Shown: piece by piece, positions 18,141 to 26,456 of the stretch | How positions within the stretch are numbered: position 1 is the stretch's first letter | How the letters are laid out: the number at the start of each line of letters is the position of its first letter | NCBI RefSeq assembly: GCF_000381765.1 | Contig: NZ_KB907077.1 | Location: 62,001 to 126,000, forward strand | Length of the DNA stretch: 64,000 bases | Direction of reading: 5' to 3' | Origin: [Zimmermannella] faecalis ATCC 13722 | GTDB taxonomy: Bacteria; Actinomycetota; Actinomycetes; Actinomycetales; Microbacteriaceae | The notes under the pieces: model-generated | Told to the model about the DNA's origin: nothing | Databases searched by the model: none | The model's input: the letters and a program-made list of their open reading frames with translations, nothing else | Position numbers and translations under genes: made by a program

Positions 18141-18854
18141 GTGCCGAGCAACGACCGACTTCTTAAGTGCCTCCTCGCAGGCGCGCTGGTGCCCGCCGTC
18201 GCCGTCGGGCTCACCGCCTGCGCGAGTGGCAACAGCGACAACGACGACGATGACCGCGGTGGTTCGGCCGCTGAGGCCGACGGCGGCGGCGAAGCGTTCC
18301 AGCTGCCCTTCAGCTGGGGCAGCGAGGGCGGCCAGGGCGGTACCGAAGAGGACGACGGTGGCAACGCCGTCGAGCCGCAGCCGGCCCCGACCGTCAACCC
18401 CGACGACGCCGACGACGATGACGACGACTCCGGTTCCGGCGGCACCGACGGCGGCAACTCTGGTGGCTCCGGCGGTTCGGGTGGCTCGGGCGGTTCCGGC
18501 GGCTCTTCGACCGGCGAGATCGTGAAGTTCGACGCGGTCGAGGTGACCGACGTCGACTGGGATACGTACTGCACCGATGACTACATCAACGGCTACAAGA
18601 AGGCCCAGGACAGCAACGCGTACAACAACGTCTCGATCTCGATCAACTCCGACCGCTCGGTCGACTACATCATGGTCGACATCGAAACGGGCGACTCGCT
18701 CTACTACTCCGACGGCATCATGGACGACATTGATCCGCCGAAGATGACCTACGACGGCAAGAGCGTGCAGGTGACCGGCCAGGCCGCGCTTGACTACAGC
18801 TACGACGACTACGTCGACTTCGAGATCAAGCTCGACTGCGACGACACGTACTAG
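18141..18854 (+). CDS. LpqH-like lipoprotein, member 2 of 4
   Basis: 237 residues. GTG 18141 follows AGGAAAGGA and opens a signal peptide with lipobox GLTAC. A long acidic and Gly/Ser-rich linker (about 30-125, including a run of Asp residues and a GGSGGSGGSGG stretch) leads to the C-terminal domain: VKFDAVEVTDVDWDTYC, NAYNNVSISINSD, YIMVDIETGDSLYYSDG and a final FEIKLDCDDTY. This domain is clearly paralogous to those of the next two genes. The linker probably spans the wall. Function unknown. Confidence 0.78.
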   Translation: MPSNDRLLKCLLAGALVPAVAVGLTACASGNSDNDDDDRGGSAAEADGGGEAFQLPFSWGSEGGQGGTEEDDGGNAVEPQPAPTVNPDDADDDDDDSGSGGTDGGNSGGSGGSGGSGGSGGSSTGEIVKFDAVEVTDVDWDTYCTDDYINGYKKAQDSNAYNNVSISINSDRSVDYIMVDIETGDSLYYSDGIMDDIDPPKMTYDGKSVQVTGQAALDYSYDDYVDFEIKLDCDDTY

Positions 18855-18898
18855 GCCGGTAGGCTAGATCGACGAGACGTCGCACGAAGGGAATCCAG

Positions 18899-19501
18899 GT
18901 GGCATTCACGACCCGATCGGTCACGACCGCGCTCGCCGGGGCAGCAGTACTCGCGCTCCTCGCCGGATGCGCCTCGTCGGCCGAGCCGGAGGCCGAGGAA
19001 GAGCGGCCCCGCGCGGAGTCCAACGGGAGCAACCTCCCCTTCGACATCGGCCAGCTGACGACCGACCCGGAGCCCGACGACGACCCGACTCCCACTGAGA
19101 CGACCGCCCAGACGACCGAGCCGAAGCCCGACGACAATCCGTCCGGCGGCGGCTCGGGCGGCACTGTCGTGAAGTTCGACGACGTCGACATCTCCGACGT
19201 CGACTGGGACACCTCGTGCAGCGACGACTACGTGCTCAGCTCCGCAAGCGTCGAGGGCAGCAACGCGTACAACAACGTCTCGGTGTCGATTGAGTCCGAC
19301 GGCTCGGTCGGCTACGTCATGATCGACGCGCAGACGGGCGAATCGCTCTACTACTCGGCCGACCTGTCGACCGGTGCGACCGAGCCGAGCATGACCTACG
19401 ACAACGAGTCGATTCAGGTTTCCGGCGAGGGAATCATCGACTACGACCTCGACAACATCGTGAAATTCGAGATCAGCCTGACCTGCGACTCTTCGTACTA
19501 G
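18899..19501 (+). CDS. LpqH-like lipoprotein, member 3 of 4
   Basis: 200 residues, GTG start 12 bases after GAAGGGAA, signal peptide with lipobox LLAGC. The Glu/Asp/Thr/Pro linker is shorter than in member 2. The C-terminal domain VVKFDDVDISDVDWDTSC, NAYNNVSVSIESD, YVMIDAQTGESLYYSADL, ending FEISLTCDSSY, aligns residue for residue with members 2 and 4 over about 110 positions. It begins 44 bases after member 2. Function unknown. Confidence 0.78.
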   Translation: MAFTTRSVTTALAGAAVLALLAGCASSAEPEAEEERPRAESNGSNLPFDIGQLTTDPEPDDDPTPTETTAQTTEPKPDDNPSGGGSGGTVVKFDDVDISDVDWDTSCSDDYVLSSASVEGSNAYNNVSVSIESDGSVGYVMIDAQTGESLYYSADLSTGATEPSMTYDNESIQVSGEGIIDYDLDNIVKFEISLTCDSSY

Positions 19502-19545
19502 CGCTCTCGAACACCCACGAGCACAACGTGCGAAAGGAGTAATCC

Positions 19546-20172
19546 GTGGCACGGATCACTCGACTGACCACCCGCTCGTCGGCCCTCGCCCGCCTTCGCG
19601 TGAGCGCCGTTGCCGGTCTCGCGGCCGTCGGCCTCCTCGCCGGCTGCGCTGGCGATGAACCGACCGACGACAACCGCGCCGACTCCGACGGCAGCAACCT
19701 GCCCTTCGGCGACGGCGAGGGCGAGGACGGGCCCACAACGCCGCCCGAGGAAACCGGTGGCACGACCGAGACCGAACCCCCGGCTGAAACTAATGAGCCC
19801 ACCTCTACCGGAGACACGGGCGGCGGCTCGGGCGGCGGCGACACGGTCGTGAAGTTTGACGACGTCGACCTCTCCGACGTCGACTGGGAGGTGTCGTGCA
19901 GCGACACGTACATCCTCGCCGACGACATCAACACGACCTCGGGTAGTGACTACAACTCGGTTTCGGTCTCGATCTCGTCTGACGGCGAGCTCGACTACGT
20001 CATGATCGACGAGGCCGACGGCAAGTCGCTCTGGTACTCGGCCTCGGTGCCCGAGCTCGGCGAGACGACGATGGACTACGACGGCTCGACCGTCTCGCTC
20101 TCGGGTGAGGGCTACGTCGACAGCGACTACACGACGCCGATCGACTACGAGATCGAGCTCTCCTGCGCCTAA
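19546..20172 (+). CDS. LpqH-like lipoprotein, member 4 of 4
   Basis: 208 residues, GTG start after AAAGGAG, signal peptide with lipobox LLAGC, acidic Thr/Glu/Pro linker, then VVKFDDVDLSDVDWEVSC, SVSISSDGELDYVMIDEADG, SLWYSA and a final YEIELSCA. Closest to member 3. It starts 44 bases after member 3, the same spacing as between members 2 and 3, which fits serial gene duplication. The array ends here, convergent with the peptidase gene. Confidence 0.78.
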   Translation: MARITRLTTRSSALARLRVSAVAGLAAVGLLAGCAGDEPTDDNRADSDGSNLPFGDGEGEDGPTTPPEETGGTTETEPPAETNEPTSTGDTGGGSGGGDTVVKFDDVDLSDVDWEVSCSDTYILADDINTTSGSDYNSVSVSISSDGELDYVMIDEADGKSLWYSASVPELGETTMDYDGSTVSLSGEGYVDSDYTTPIDYEIELSCA

Positions 20173-20207
20173 GCTCTGCGCCTAATCCCTGCGCCTAACC
20201 TCTGCGG

Positions 20208-22274
20208 CTAAGCCGCGGGCTCGGCGTCGTCGAGCAGGCCGCGCCGCCGCAGCAGCGGCGTGATCTCGGGGTCGGCGCCGAGGAAGTCGCGCACCATGGT
20301 GAGCTCGTCGCGTGAGCCGCCGTTGCCGAGCACCGCGTCGCGGAACCGGCGACCCGTCGCCTCGAGGTCGGTCGAGCGGTCGAAGACGTCGACCGAGGCG
20401 GCGTCGAACACCTCCGACCAGAGGTACCCGTAGTACGACGCGGCATAGCCGCCGCCGAAGATGTGCTGGAAGTACGGAATCGAGTACCGCGGCGGGGTCG
20501 CGGGGAAATCGAGGCCGGTGCGCGCGAGCACGCTCTGCTCGAACTCGGCGAGGTCGCCGACCTCTGCCGCCTCCTCGAGCGTGAGCTGGTGCAGCGCCTG
20601 ATCGAGTGTGCTCGCGGCGACGTTCTCGGCGGTGAGGAACCCCTGGTTGAACCGGCTCGCGCCCCGCAGCCGATCGGCGAGCTCCTGCGGCAGGGGCGCA
20701 TCCGTCTCGACGTGCCGCGCGTAGCCCGGCAGAATCTGCGGGTGGAGCATCCACGACTCGTTGACCTGGCTCGGGTACTCGACGAAGTCTTGCTTCACCT
20801 CGGTACCGGCCTGGGCGGGGTACACGGTGTGCGCGAGCAGCCCGTGCAGCGCGTGGCCGAACTCGTGGAACAGCGTCTCGACCTCGTCGAGGGTGAGCAG
20901 CGTGGGCGAGCCAACCGGCGGCTTCGCGACATTCAGGATGTTGTAGACGACGGTCTTGTGCCCGAACAGCTCGTTCTGCTGCAGGTAGGTCGACATCCAG
21001 GCGCCGCCGCGCTTCACGTCGCGGGCGTAGAGGTCGAGCAGGTAGAGGCCGAGGCCGCTGCCGTCGTCGTCAAACACCTCGAACACCCGCGCCTCGGGGT
21101 GGTGCCCGACGAGGTCGCGCCGCTCGACGAACGTGAGCCCGTAGAGCAGGGTTGCCGCGGCAAACACGCCGTGCGTGAGCACGCGGTCGGCCTCGAAGTA
21201 GGGGCGCAGCGCCGCCTCGTCGACCTCGTAGTCGCGCTGGCGCACCTGCTCGGCATAGAACGCCCAGTCCCAGGGCTCGATCGGCGTCTCGCCCGCGAGC
21301 TCCTGCAGGGTCGCGTGTTCGCGGGCGAGGCCGGGCGCAACCGCCTTCGCGAGCAGCTCGAGCCGCTCGTTCACGGCGGCTCGCGACCCGGCGGTCGACC
21401 GCACGAGGCGCAGGTCGGCGTACGTCTCGAAGCCGAGCAGGCGCGCCTTCTCGGCGCGCAGCGTGAGCAGTTCGTGCACGACGGGGCCGTTGTTGTTTGC
21501 GTTGTCGAGCGCGCCGCGGCTGCGCGAGGCCCGGTAGATGCGCTCCCGCAGCGACCGGTTCGTAAGCCGGGCGAGCCAGGCGTGGCCGACCGGGAGCGTG
21601 AGGTTGATGCGATAGCCGCCGGGCTGGCCGGCCGCGATGGCGGCCTCCCGCGCCGCGGCAATGTCGGCGTCGTCGAGGCCGTCGAGCTCGGCCTCGGTCT
21701 CGACCGTGACGGCGAGGTCGTTCGTGTCGGCGAGCAGCTGGCGCACGAATTGGGACTGCAGGCTCGCCTCGCGCTGGTTGAGCTCGGCCAGGCGCGCCTT
21801 GTCGTCGTCGCCGAGGCCGGCTCCGGCGAGGCGGAACGCGAGCTCGTAGTCGGCCAGGAGCTTGCGCTGGTCGTCGCGCAGGTCGAGCGAGTCTCGCTGG
21901 TCGCAGACGGCACGAACGCGGGCGTAGAGCTCCGAGTTGAGGTGAATGCGGTCTTCGTGGGCCGCGAACTTCGGGGCGTACTCCTCCTCGAGTGCCTCGA
22001 TCTCGGGCGTCGCGTCGGACGACGCGAGCGCGAACAGCACTGACGCGACGCGCCAGAGCAGCTCGCCCGAGCGCTCGAACGCCTCGAGGGTGTTCTCGAA
22101 CGTCGGCGGTTCGGGATTCTTCGCGATCGCATCGATCGCGGCCTCGCGCTCACGGAAGCCCGCCTCGATCGCGGGCGCGTAGTGTTCCGGCCGGATACGC
22201 GCAAAGTCGGGAAGCTCGTAGGGGAGGGACGAAGGCGACGCGAACGGATTCGGCGATGAGGGGGCATCGGTCAT
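20208..22274 (-). CDS. M3-family zinc metallopeptidase (oligopeptidase A / Dcp type)
   Basis: A cytoplasmic peptidase of about 688 residues that cleaves short peptides. The zinc motif HEFGH (within ETLFHEFGHALHGLL) and the downstream Glu in VNESWMLHPQIL fit the thimet/oligopeptidase family, as does the all-helical N-terminal half. No signal peptide is seen, so intracellular peptide turnover is likely. The ATG at 22274 and a GTG at 22280 are equivalent candidates; neither has a strong ribosome site. Confidence 0.93.
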   Translation of the reverse strand: MTDAPSSPNPFASPSSLPYELPDFARIRPEHYAPAIEAGFREREAAIDAIAKNPEPPTFENTLEAFERSGELLWRVASVLFALASSDATPEIEALEEEYAPKFAAHEDRIHLNSELYARVRAVCDQRDSLDLRDDQRKLLADYELAFRLAGAGLGDDDKARLAELNQREASLQSQFVRQLLADTNDLAVTVETEAELDGLDDADIAAAREAAIAAGQPGGYRINLTLPVGHAWLARLTNRSLRERIYRASRSRGALDNANNNGPVVHELLTLRAEKARLLGFETYADLRLVRSTAGSRAAVNERLELLAKAVAPGLAREHATLQELAGETPIEPWDWAFYAEQVRQRDYEVDEAALRPYFEADRVLTHGVFAAATLLYGLTFVERRDLVGHHPEARVFEVFDDDGSGLGLYLLDLYARDVKRGGAWMSTYLQQNELFGHKTVVYNILNVAKPPVGSPTLLTLDEVETLFHEFGHALHGLLAHTVYPAQAGTEVKQDFVEYPSQVNESWMLHPQILPGYARHVETDAPLPQELADRLRGASRFNQGFLTAENVAASTLDQALHQLTLEEAAEVGDLAEFEQSVLARTGLDFPATPPRYSIPYFQHIFGGGYAASYYGYLWSEVFDAASVDVFDRSTDLEATGRRFRDAVLGNGGSRDELTMVRDFLGADPEITPLLRRRGLLDDAEPAA

Positions 22275-22353
22275 GGCCACCAGGGTAGCCCGGCCTCGTT
22301 GTGGCGGAGGTCTGAACGGTGTACTCCCGCGTCACCCCCGCGCCTGACTCGGG

Positions 22354-22605
22354 TTAGGCGAGCCAGTCGTCGTCGAGGTCGAGCTCCGACTCGCCCGGGT
22401 TCAGCGTCGCGGTGCGGCCGGTCTCGAGCTCGATCACTCGCAGGCCGCACTCGTGGGTTGCGACGGCGCGACCCTCGAGCCAGGTGAGGGTCCAGTCGCC
22501 CGTGAGCTGCGCATCCGCCTCGACCTGCAGCACGGTCTCGGCGACCGGCGCCGGCACGCTGCTCGGGGCTTGGGCGCCGGCTGGCCAGCGCGTACCGATC
22601 TGCAT
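22354..22605 (-). CDS. Small acidic hypothetical protein
   Basis: 83 residues, start ATG 22605 with GGAGGG just upstream. No signal peptide or membrane segment. The central part (DWTLTWLEGRAVATHECGLRV) is probably beta-rich and the C-terminus is very acidic (ESELDLDDDWLA). I do not recognise a family. It lies downstream of valS on the same strand, separated by a strongly structured 295-base gap. Confidence 0.6.
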   Translation of the reverse strand: MQIGTRWPAGAQAPSSVPAPVAETVLQVEADAQLTGDWTLTWLEGRAVATHECGLRVIELETGRTATLNPGESELDLDDDWLA

Positions 22606-22722
22606 AGACCCTCCGGAAATATGACGAGTGAAACGACCGGTTTGGCACACGACCCAACCGAAGTCATCTGTGAGTTGTACGCCAGGATAGGCGAGGTGGG
22701 TGATGGCGTCTGGACGCTGTAA

Positions 22723-22737
22723 CTTCTAAGTTAGAAG
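22723..22737. promoter_or_regulatory. Perfect 15-bp palindrome, possible operator
   Basis: CTTCTAAGTTAGAAG has 7-base arms around a single G. It is AT-rich against the local background and lies 118 bases upstream of the 83-residue gene, next to three tandem hairpins. A TATCCT on the minus strand at 22684-22689 could be the -10 of that gene, which would place the palindrome near the upstream edge of its promoter. Confidence 0.45.
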
Positions 22738-22738
22738 G

Positions 22739-22834
22739 GTGCCGCGGTTTCCGTGGCACTCCCGGTACTTCTTACCGGGACCCTGGGGAGGGAATCGCCG
22801 GGTGGTGGAGTTCAGGGGGAACTGCACCACCCGG
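22739..22834 (-). ncRNA. Three tandem hairpins after valS (structured RNA candidate)
   Basis: On the minus strand, three stems occur in succession: 22834-22798 (10-bp outer stem plus inner AGTTC/GAACT), 22779-22761 (7-bp perfect stem, 5-base loop) and 22759-22739 (9-bp stem with one mismatch, AAA loop). They fill most of the gap between the valS stop and the next gene. They may form the valS 3' end, a leader for the 83-residue gene or a separate small RNA; the sequence does not decide. Confidence 0.45.
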
Positions 22835-22900
22835 TCCTCGTTTTCCAGTGGCCGAGACGCCGCGTCACCCGGCGGCTCGCCGGGTGACGCGTGACGGTGG

Positions 22901-25546
22901 CTACGCCTTCGGCGCCTTGACCGGCGGTTCGCCGAGCTCGATGTCGCGCACGTCGAGGAGCGCGCCCTCGCCGAAGGCGGCGTCGTCGGCCGGGGCCTCG
23001 ACGAGCTCGAGTGACTCGATGCGGCCGACCGCCTTGAGGTCGCCCGCGGCGCCCTCAAGCAGGCCGAGCACGCCCGCGTCGGTCGCCTTGACGGCGATCG
23101 TCGCGCCAAGCATCGGGGTCTTCTGCGACACCTTGGCCGAGGTCTTCGCGCCGCGGATCGACGTCAGCGCCGCCGAGGCGAGGTCGAGCATCCGCGCTTC
23201 GCCGTCGGCCGCGGCGTCGAGCTCCTCGACGTTCGGCCACGCGGCCTCGTGCACCGAGCCCTCGCGCCACCACGACCACACCTCTTCGGTTGCGAACGGG
23301 ATGAACGGGGCGAGCAGGCGCAGCATGACGTCGACCGCGAGGCGCATCGCGGCGACCGCGGAGCGCTGGCCCTCGGGCGTCGCGCCGCCGTAGGCGCGCT
23401 CCTTCGCGAGCTCGAGGTAGTCGTCGCAGAATGTCCAGAAGAACGACTCGGTCACCTCGAGGGCGCGGGCGTGGTTGAACGCCTCGAACGCTTCGGTCGC
23501 CTGCGCGACAACGCCGCGCAGCTGCGCGAGCATCGCCCGGTCGAGGGGGTTCGTGACCGCGTCAGGGGTCGCGTCGGTCGCGTCGTAGCCGAACACAAGC
23601 TTCGCGGCGTTGAGCACCTTGATCGCGAGGCGGCGGCCGATCTTGATCTGCGTCGGGCGCTGCGGGTCGAACGACGCGTCGGTGCCGAGGCGGCTCGACG
23701 CCGCCCAGTACCGCACCGCATCCGAGCCATGCTCGTCGAGGAGCCCCTTCGGGGTCACGACGTTGCCCTTCGACTTCGACATCTTCTTGCGGTCGGGGTC
23801 GACAATGAAGCCGCTGATCGTCGCGTTGCTCCACGGCAGGCGGTCGTCTTCGAGCAGCGAGCGCAGCAGCGTCGAGAACAGCCACGTGCGAATGATGTCC
23901 TGGCCCTGCGGGCGCACGTCGAACGGCGCGACGAGGTTCCAGAGCTCGTCGTCGCGCATCCAACCGCCCGCGAGCTGCGGCGTGAGCGACGAGGTCATCC
24001 AGGTGTCCATGATGTCGAGCTCGCCCTCGAAGCCGCCCGCCTGGCCGCGCTGGGCGGCGTCGTAGCCGGCCGGCACGTCGGTTGACGGGTCGACGGGCAG
24101 CTGCTCGGGGGCGGGCACGATCGGCTGGTCGTACTGCGTCACGCCGTCGGCGTCGATCGGGTACCAGACGGGAATCGGCACGCCGAAGTAGCGCTGGCGC
24201 GAGATGAGCCAGTCGCCCGAGAGGCCCTCGACCCAGTTGAGGTAGCGCACGCGCATGAACTCGGGCCAGAACTTCAGCTCCTCGCCGAACTGCAGCAGCT
24301 TCGCGCGCAGCGCCTCGTCGTTCGCGCCGTTTCGCACGTACCACTGGCGCGTCGAGACGATCTCGAGCGGCTTGTCTCCCTTCTCAAAGAACTTCACGGG
24401 GTGCGTGATCTTCTTCGGCTCGCCAATGAGCTCGCCCGAGGCGGTGAGCGCCTCGACGACGACCTGCTTCGCGCTGAACACGGTCTTGCCAGCCATCTCG
24501 CCGTAGAGCTCGCGGCCGCGGTCGCTCGTGATCGCTTCGGGGGCGTCGGCGATGATGCGGCCGTCTTCGCCGAGAATCGAGCGGTTCGGGAGCTTCAGCT
24601 CGCGCCACCAGATGACGTCGGTGACGTCACCGAACGTACAGATCATCGCGATACCCGAGCCCTTGTCGGGCTGTGCAAGCGGGTGTGCGACGACCGGCAC
24701 CTCGACGTCGAACAGGGGGGTGCGCACGGTCGTGCCGAACAGCGGCTGGTAGCGCTCGTCGTCGGGATGCGCGACGAGGGCGACGCACGCCGGGAGCAGC
24801 TCGGGGCGGGTGGTCTCGATGAACACGTCGCCCTCGGTACCGTGGAACGCGAGGCGGTGGTAGGCGCCCGGCTGGTCGCGGTCCTCAAGCTCGGCCTGCG
24901 CGACGGCGGTGCGGAACGTCACGTCCCACAGCGTCGGCGCCATGTCCTGGTACGCCTCGCCGCGCTTGATGTTGCGCACGAACGCGAGCTGCGAGACGCG
25001 ACGCGAGTCGTCGTCGATCGTGCGGTAGGTCTGGTTCCAGTCGACCGAGAGGCCGAGCTGGCGCCAGAGCTCCTCGAAGGCGCGCTCGTCTTCTTCCGAC
25101 AGCCGCAGGCAGAGCTCGATGAAGTTCTGGCGCGAGATCGGCTGCTGGTCGGCGGCCTTGATGCTCTTGCCGTCGCCGCCCTCGTGCGGCGGCACGAAGT
25201 TCTCGACGTAGGGGAGCTTCGGGTCGCAGCGCACGCCGTAGTAGTTCTGCACGCGGCGCTCGGTCGGCAGGCCGTTGTCGTCCCAACCCATCGGGTAGAA
25301 CACGCGCTTGCCGCGCATGCGCTGGTAGCGGGCCACAACATCCGTGTGCGTGTACGAGAAGACGTGGCCGATGTGGAGCGAGCCCGAGGCGGTGGGCGGG
25401 GGAGTGTCGACCGAGTAGACGTCGGCGCGGGTGGCGCCGTCGCGGCGGAATGCGTAGGTGCCCTGCTGGTTCCAGGCCTCACCCCACTTTTGCTCGAGGC
25501 CCTCGAGGGCGGGGCGGTCGGGGATGCTCGCGGGCGTCGACGTCAT
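22901..25546 (-). CDS. valS: Valyl-tRNA synthetase
   Basis: Class I aminoacyl-tRNA synthetase that charges tRNA-Val; 881 residues. SLHIGHVF (HIGH motif, about residue 58), GDWLISRQRYFGVPIPVW, the KKMSKSKGN loop (about 587) and the long editing domain between them are present, with a C-terminal coiled arm. ATG 25546 is chosen because GGAG precedes it; an upstream frame extension to 25573 lacks a ribosome site. It is read divergently from the TetR gene. valS is often linked to folC in bacteria, but here ileS takes that place. Confidence 0.97.
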   Translation of the reverse strand: MTSTPASIPDRPALEGLEQKWGEAWNQQGTYAFRRDGATRADVYSVDTPPPTASGSLHIGHVFSYTHTDVVARYQRMRGKRVFYPMGWDDNGLPTERRVQNYYGVRCDPKLPYVENFVPPHEGGDGKSIKAADQQPISRQNFIELCLRLSEEDERAFEELWRQLGLSVDWNQTYRTIDDDSRRVSQLAFVRNIKRGEAYQDMAPTLWDVTFRTAVAQAELEDRDQPGAYHRLAFHGTEGDVFIETTRPELLPACVALVAHPDDERYQPLFGTTVRTPLFDVEVPVVAHPLAQPDKGSGIAMICTFGDVTDVIWWRELKLPNRSILGEDGRIIADAPEAITSDRGRELYGEMAGKTVFSAKQVVVEALTASGELIGEPKKITHPVKFFEKGDKPLEIVSTRQWYVRNGANDEALRAKLLQFGEELKFWPEFMRVRYLNWVEGLSGDWLISRQRYFGVPIPVWYPIDADGVTQYDQPIVPAPEQLPVDPSTDVPAGYDAAQRGQAGGFEGELDIMDTWMTSSLTPQLAGGWMRDDELWNLVAPFDVRPQGQDIIRTWLFSTLLRSLLEDDRLPWSNATISGFIVDPDRKKMSKSKGNVVTPKGLLDEHGSDAVRYWAASSRLGTDASFDPQRPTQIKIGRRLAIKVLNAAKLVFGYDATDATPDAVTNPLDRAMLAQLRGVVAQATEAFEAFNHARALEVTESFFWTFCDDYLELAKERAYGGATPEGQRSAVAAMRLAVDVMLRLLAPFIPFATEEVWSWWREGSVHEAAWPNVEELDAAADGEARMLDLASAALTSIRGAKTSAKVSQKTPMLGATIAVKATDAGVLGLLEGAAGDLKAVGRIESLELVEAPADDAAFGEGALLDVRDIELGEPPVKAPKA

Positions 25547-25563
25547 TCGTGCTCCGATCACTA

Positions 25564-25612
25564 TTGGCGGCACCGAGTCTGGGGTGCCTGCTGGTCAATG
25601 CCGCCAAGTCTA
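25564..25612 (-). promoter_or_regulatory. valS promoter -10 and leader with competing hairpins
   Basis: On the minus strand TAGACT (25612-25607) is a good -10 about 60 bases before valS. The predicted leader can pair TTGGCGGCA (25607-25599) with TGCCGCCAA (25572-25564), or form an inner GGCACC/GGTGCC stem that uses part of the same right arm. The two structures exclude each other. No T-box consensus is seen here. Confidence 0.4.
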
Positions 25613-25701
25613 CCGGCGCGCTCGCGGCGGCGCGGGGTGCGCCAGCGTACGATCAAGGCATGCGCACCGAGGCGCCCCCGAACTTCCGCCGAGGAGGAGT
25701 C

Positions 25702-26271
25702 ATGGCTGACCCCAGAACCATTCGCACCCGTCGCGCTCTCTACCGCGCCGTCGTGGAACTGTCTGCCGAGACGCCCCCGAACGACATCACGGTTGCGGCC
25801 CTCACCCAGGCGGCGGGCATCAACCGTGCGACGTTCTACGACCACTATTCCTCGCCGATCGAGGTGCTTGTCGAGGTGCTGCGCGACGACCTCGACCAGG
25901 CGCGCGAGGCCGACGCCAATTCTCGAGGTGCCGCCGATGCCGACCTGCACGACGTGTATCGCACGACGATGTCGCGCATCATCGACCACATGCGTCGGCA
26001 CATGCCGGTGTACCAGCGCTCGATTACGAACGATTTCGACTCGACGATGATGAACGTCGTGGGTGCGCACTTCGTCGAGTCGATTCGGCTCGTGCTCACG
26101 ACGCAGGATGGCCTACTGCCGAAGGGCGTGCAGCTCGAGATCGCGGCGGGATGCATCGGCTACGCCGTGCTCGGCGGCCTGCGGGCGTGGCTCGAGCAGC
26201 AGCAGATCGGCGACGACGAGCTCCTGGTGTCGATCGAGCGATCGCTGCCCGAGTGGTGGTTCGGCGACTGA
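25702..26271 (+). CDS. TetR-family transcriptional regulator
   Basis: 189 residues. The N-terminal helix-turn-helix (about 20-55: ITVAALTQAAGINRATFYDHY) is typical, and the ligand-binding helices follow, with a TetR_C-like end. ATG 25702 has the very strong GAGGAGGAG site; upstream in-frame starts at 25663 and earlier are less likely. The zinc alcohol dehydrogenase gene lies 185 bases downstream on the same strand and is a plausible target, as is valS on the other side. The ligand is unknown. Confidence 0.88.
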   Translation: MADPRTIRTRRALYRAVVELSAETPPNDITVAALTQAAGINRATFYDHYSSPIEVLVEVLRDDLDQAREADANSRGAADADLHDVYRTTMSRIIDHMRRHMPVYQRSITNDFDSTMMNVVGAHFVESIRLVLTTQDGLLPKGVQLEIAAGCIGYAVLGGLRAWLEQQQIGDDELLVSIERSLPEWWFGD

Positions 26272-26456
26272 TCGGCCGTACCGCGCGCATCCTGTCGGGG
26301 CGTGCAGCCCGCGGAACCTGAGGGTTCGCAGAGTCTTTGCCTCACCCGTTGGCTAGTCAACGCCTGTCGGATAGCCTCATGTGACATTGCCGATGTTGCT
26401 CGGCGTCAACGATGACGCGGGAGGCATCGGCGCAGTCGAGTGCAAAGGAGCTCTCA

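Noticed and set aside
22750-22782. Minus-strand frame encoding GPGKKYRECHG, similar to the SEC-C zinc motif found at SecA C-termini
   Set aside because: Only about 11 residues match, the two leading Cys are missing, flanking residues are not SecA-like, and the bases are explained by two perfect hairpins.
22739-22834. T-box for valS
   Set aside because: It lies downstream of valS, and the resemblance to GGTGGTACCGCG is only partial. No specifier stem is present.
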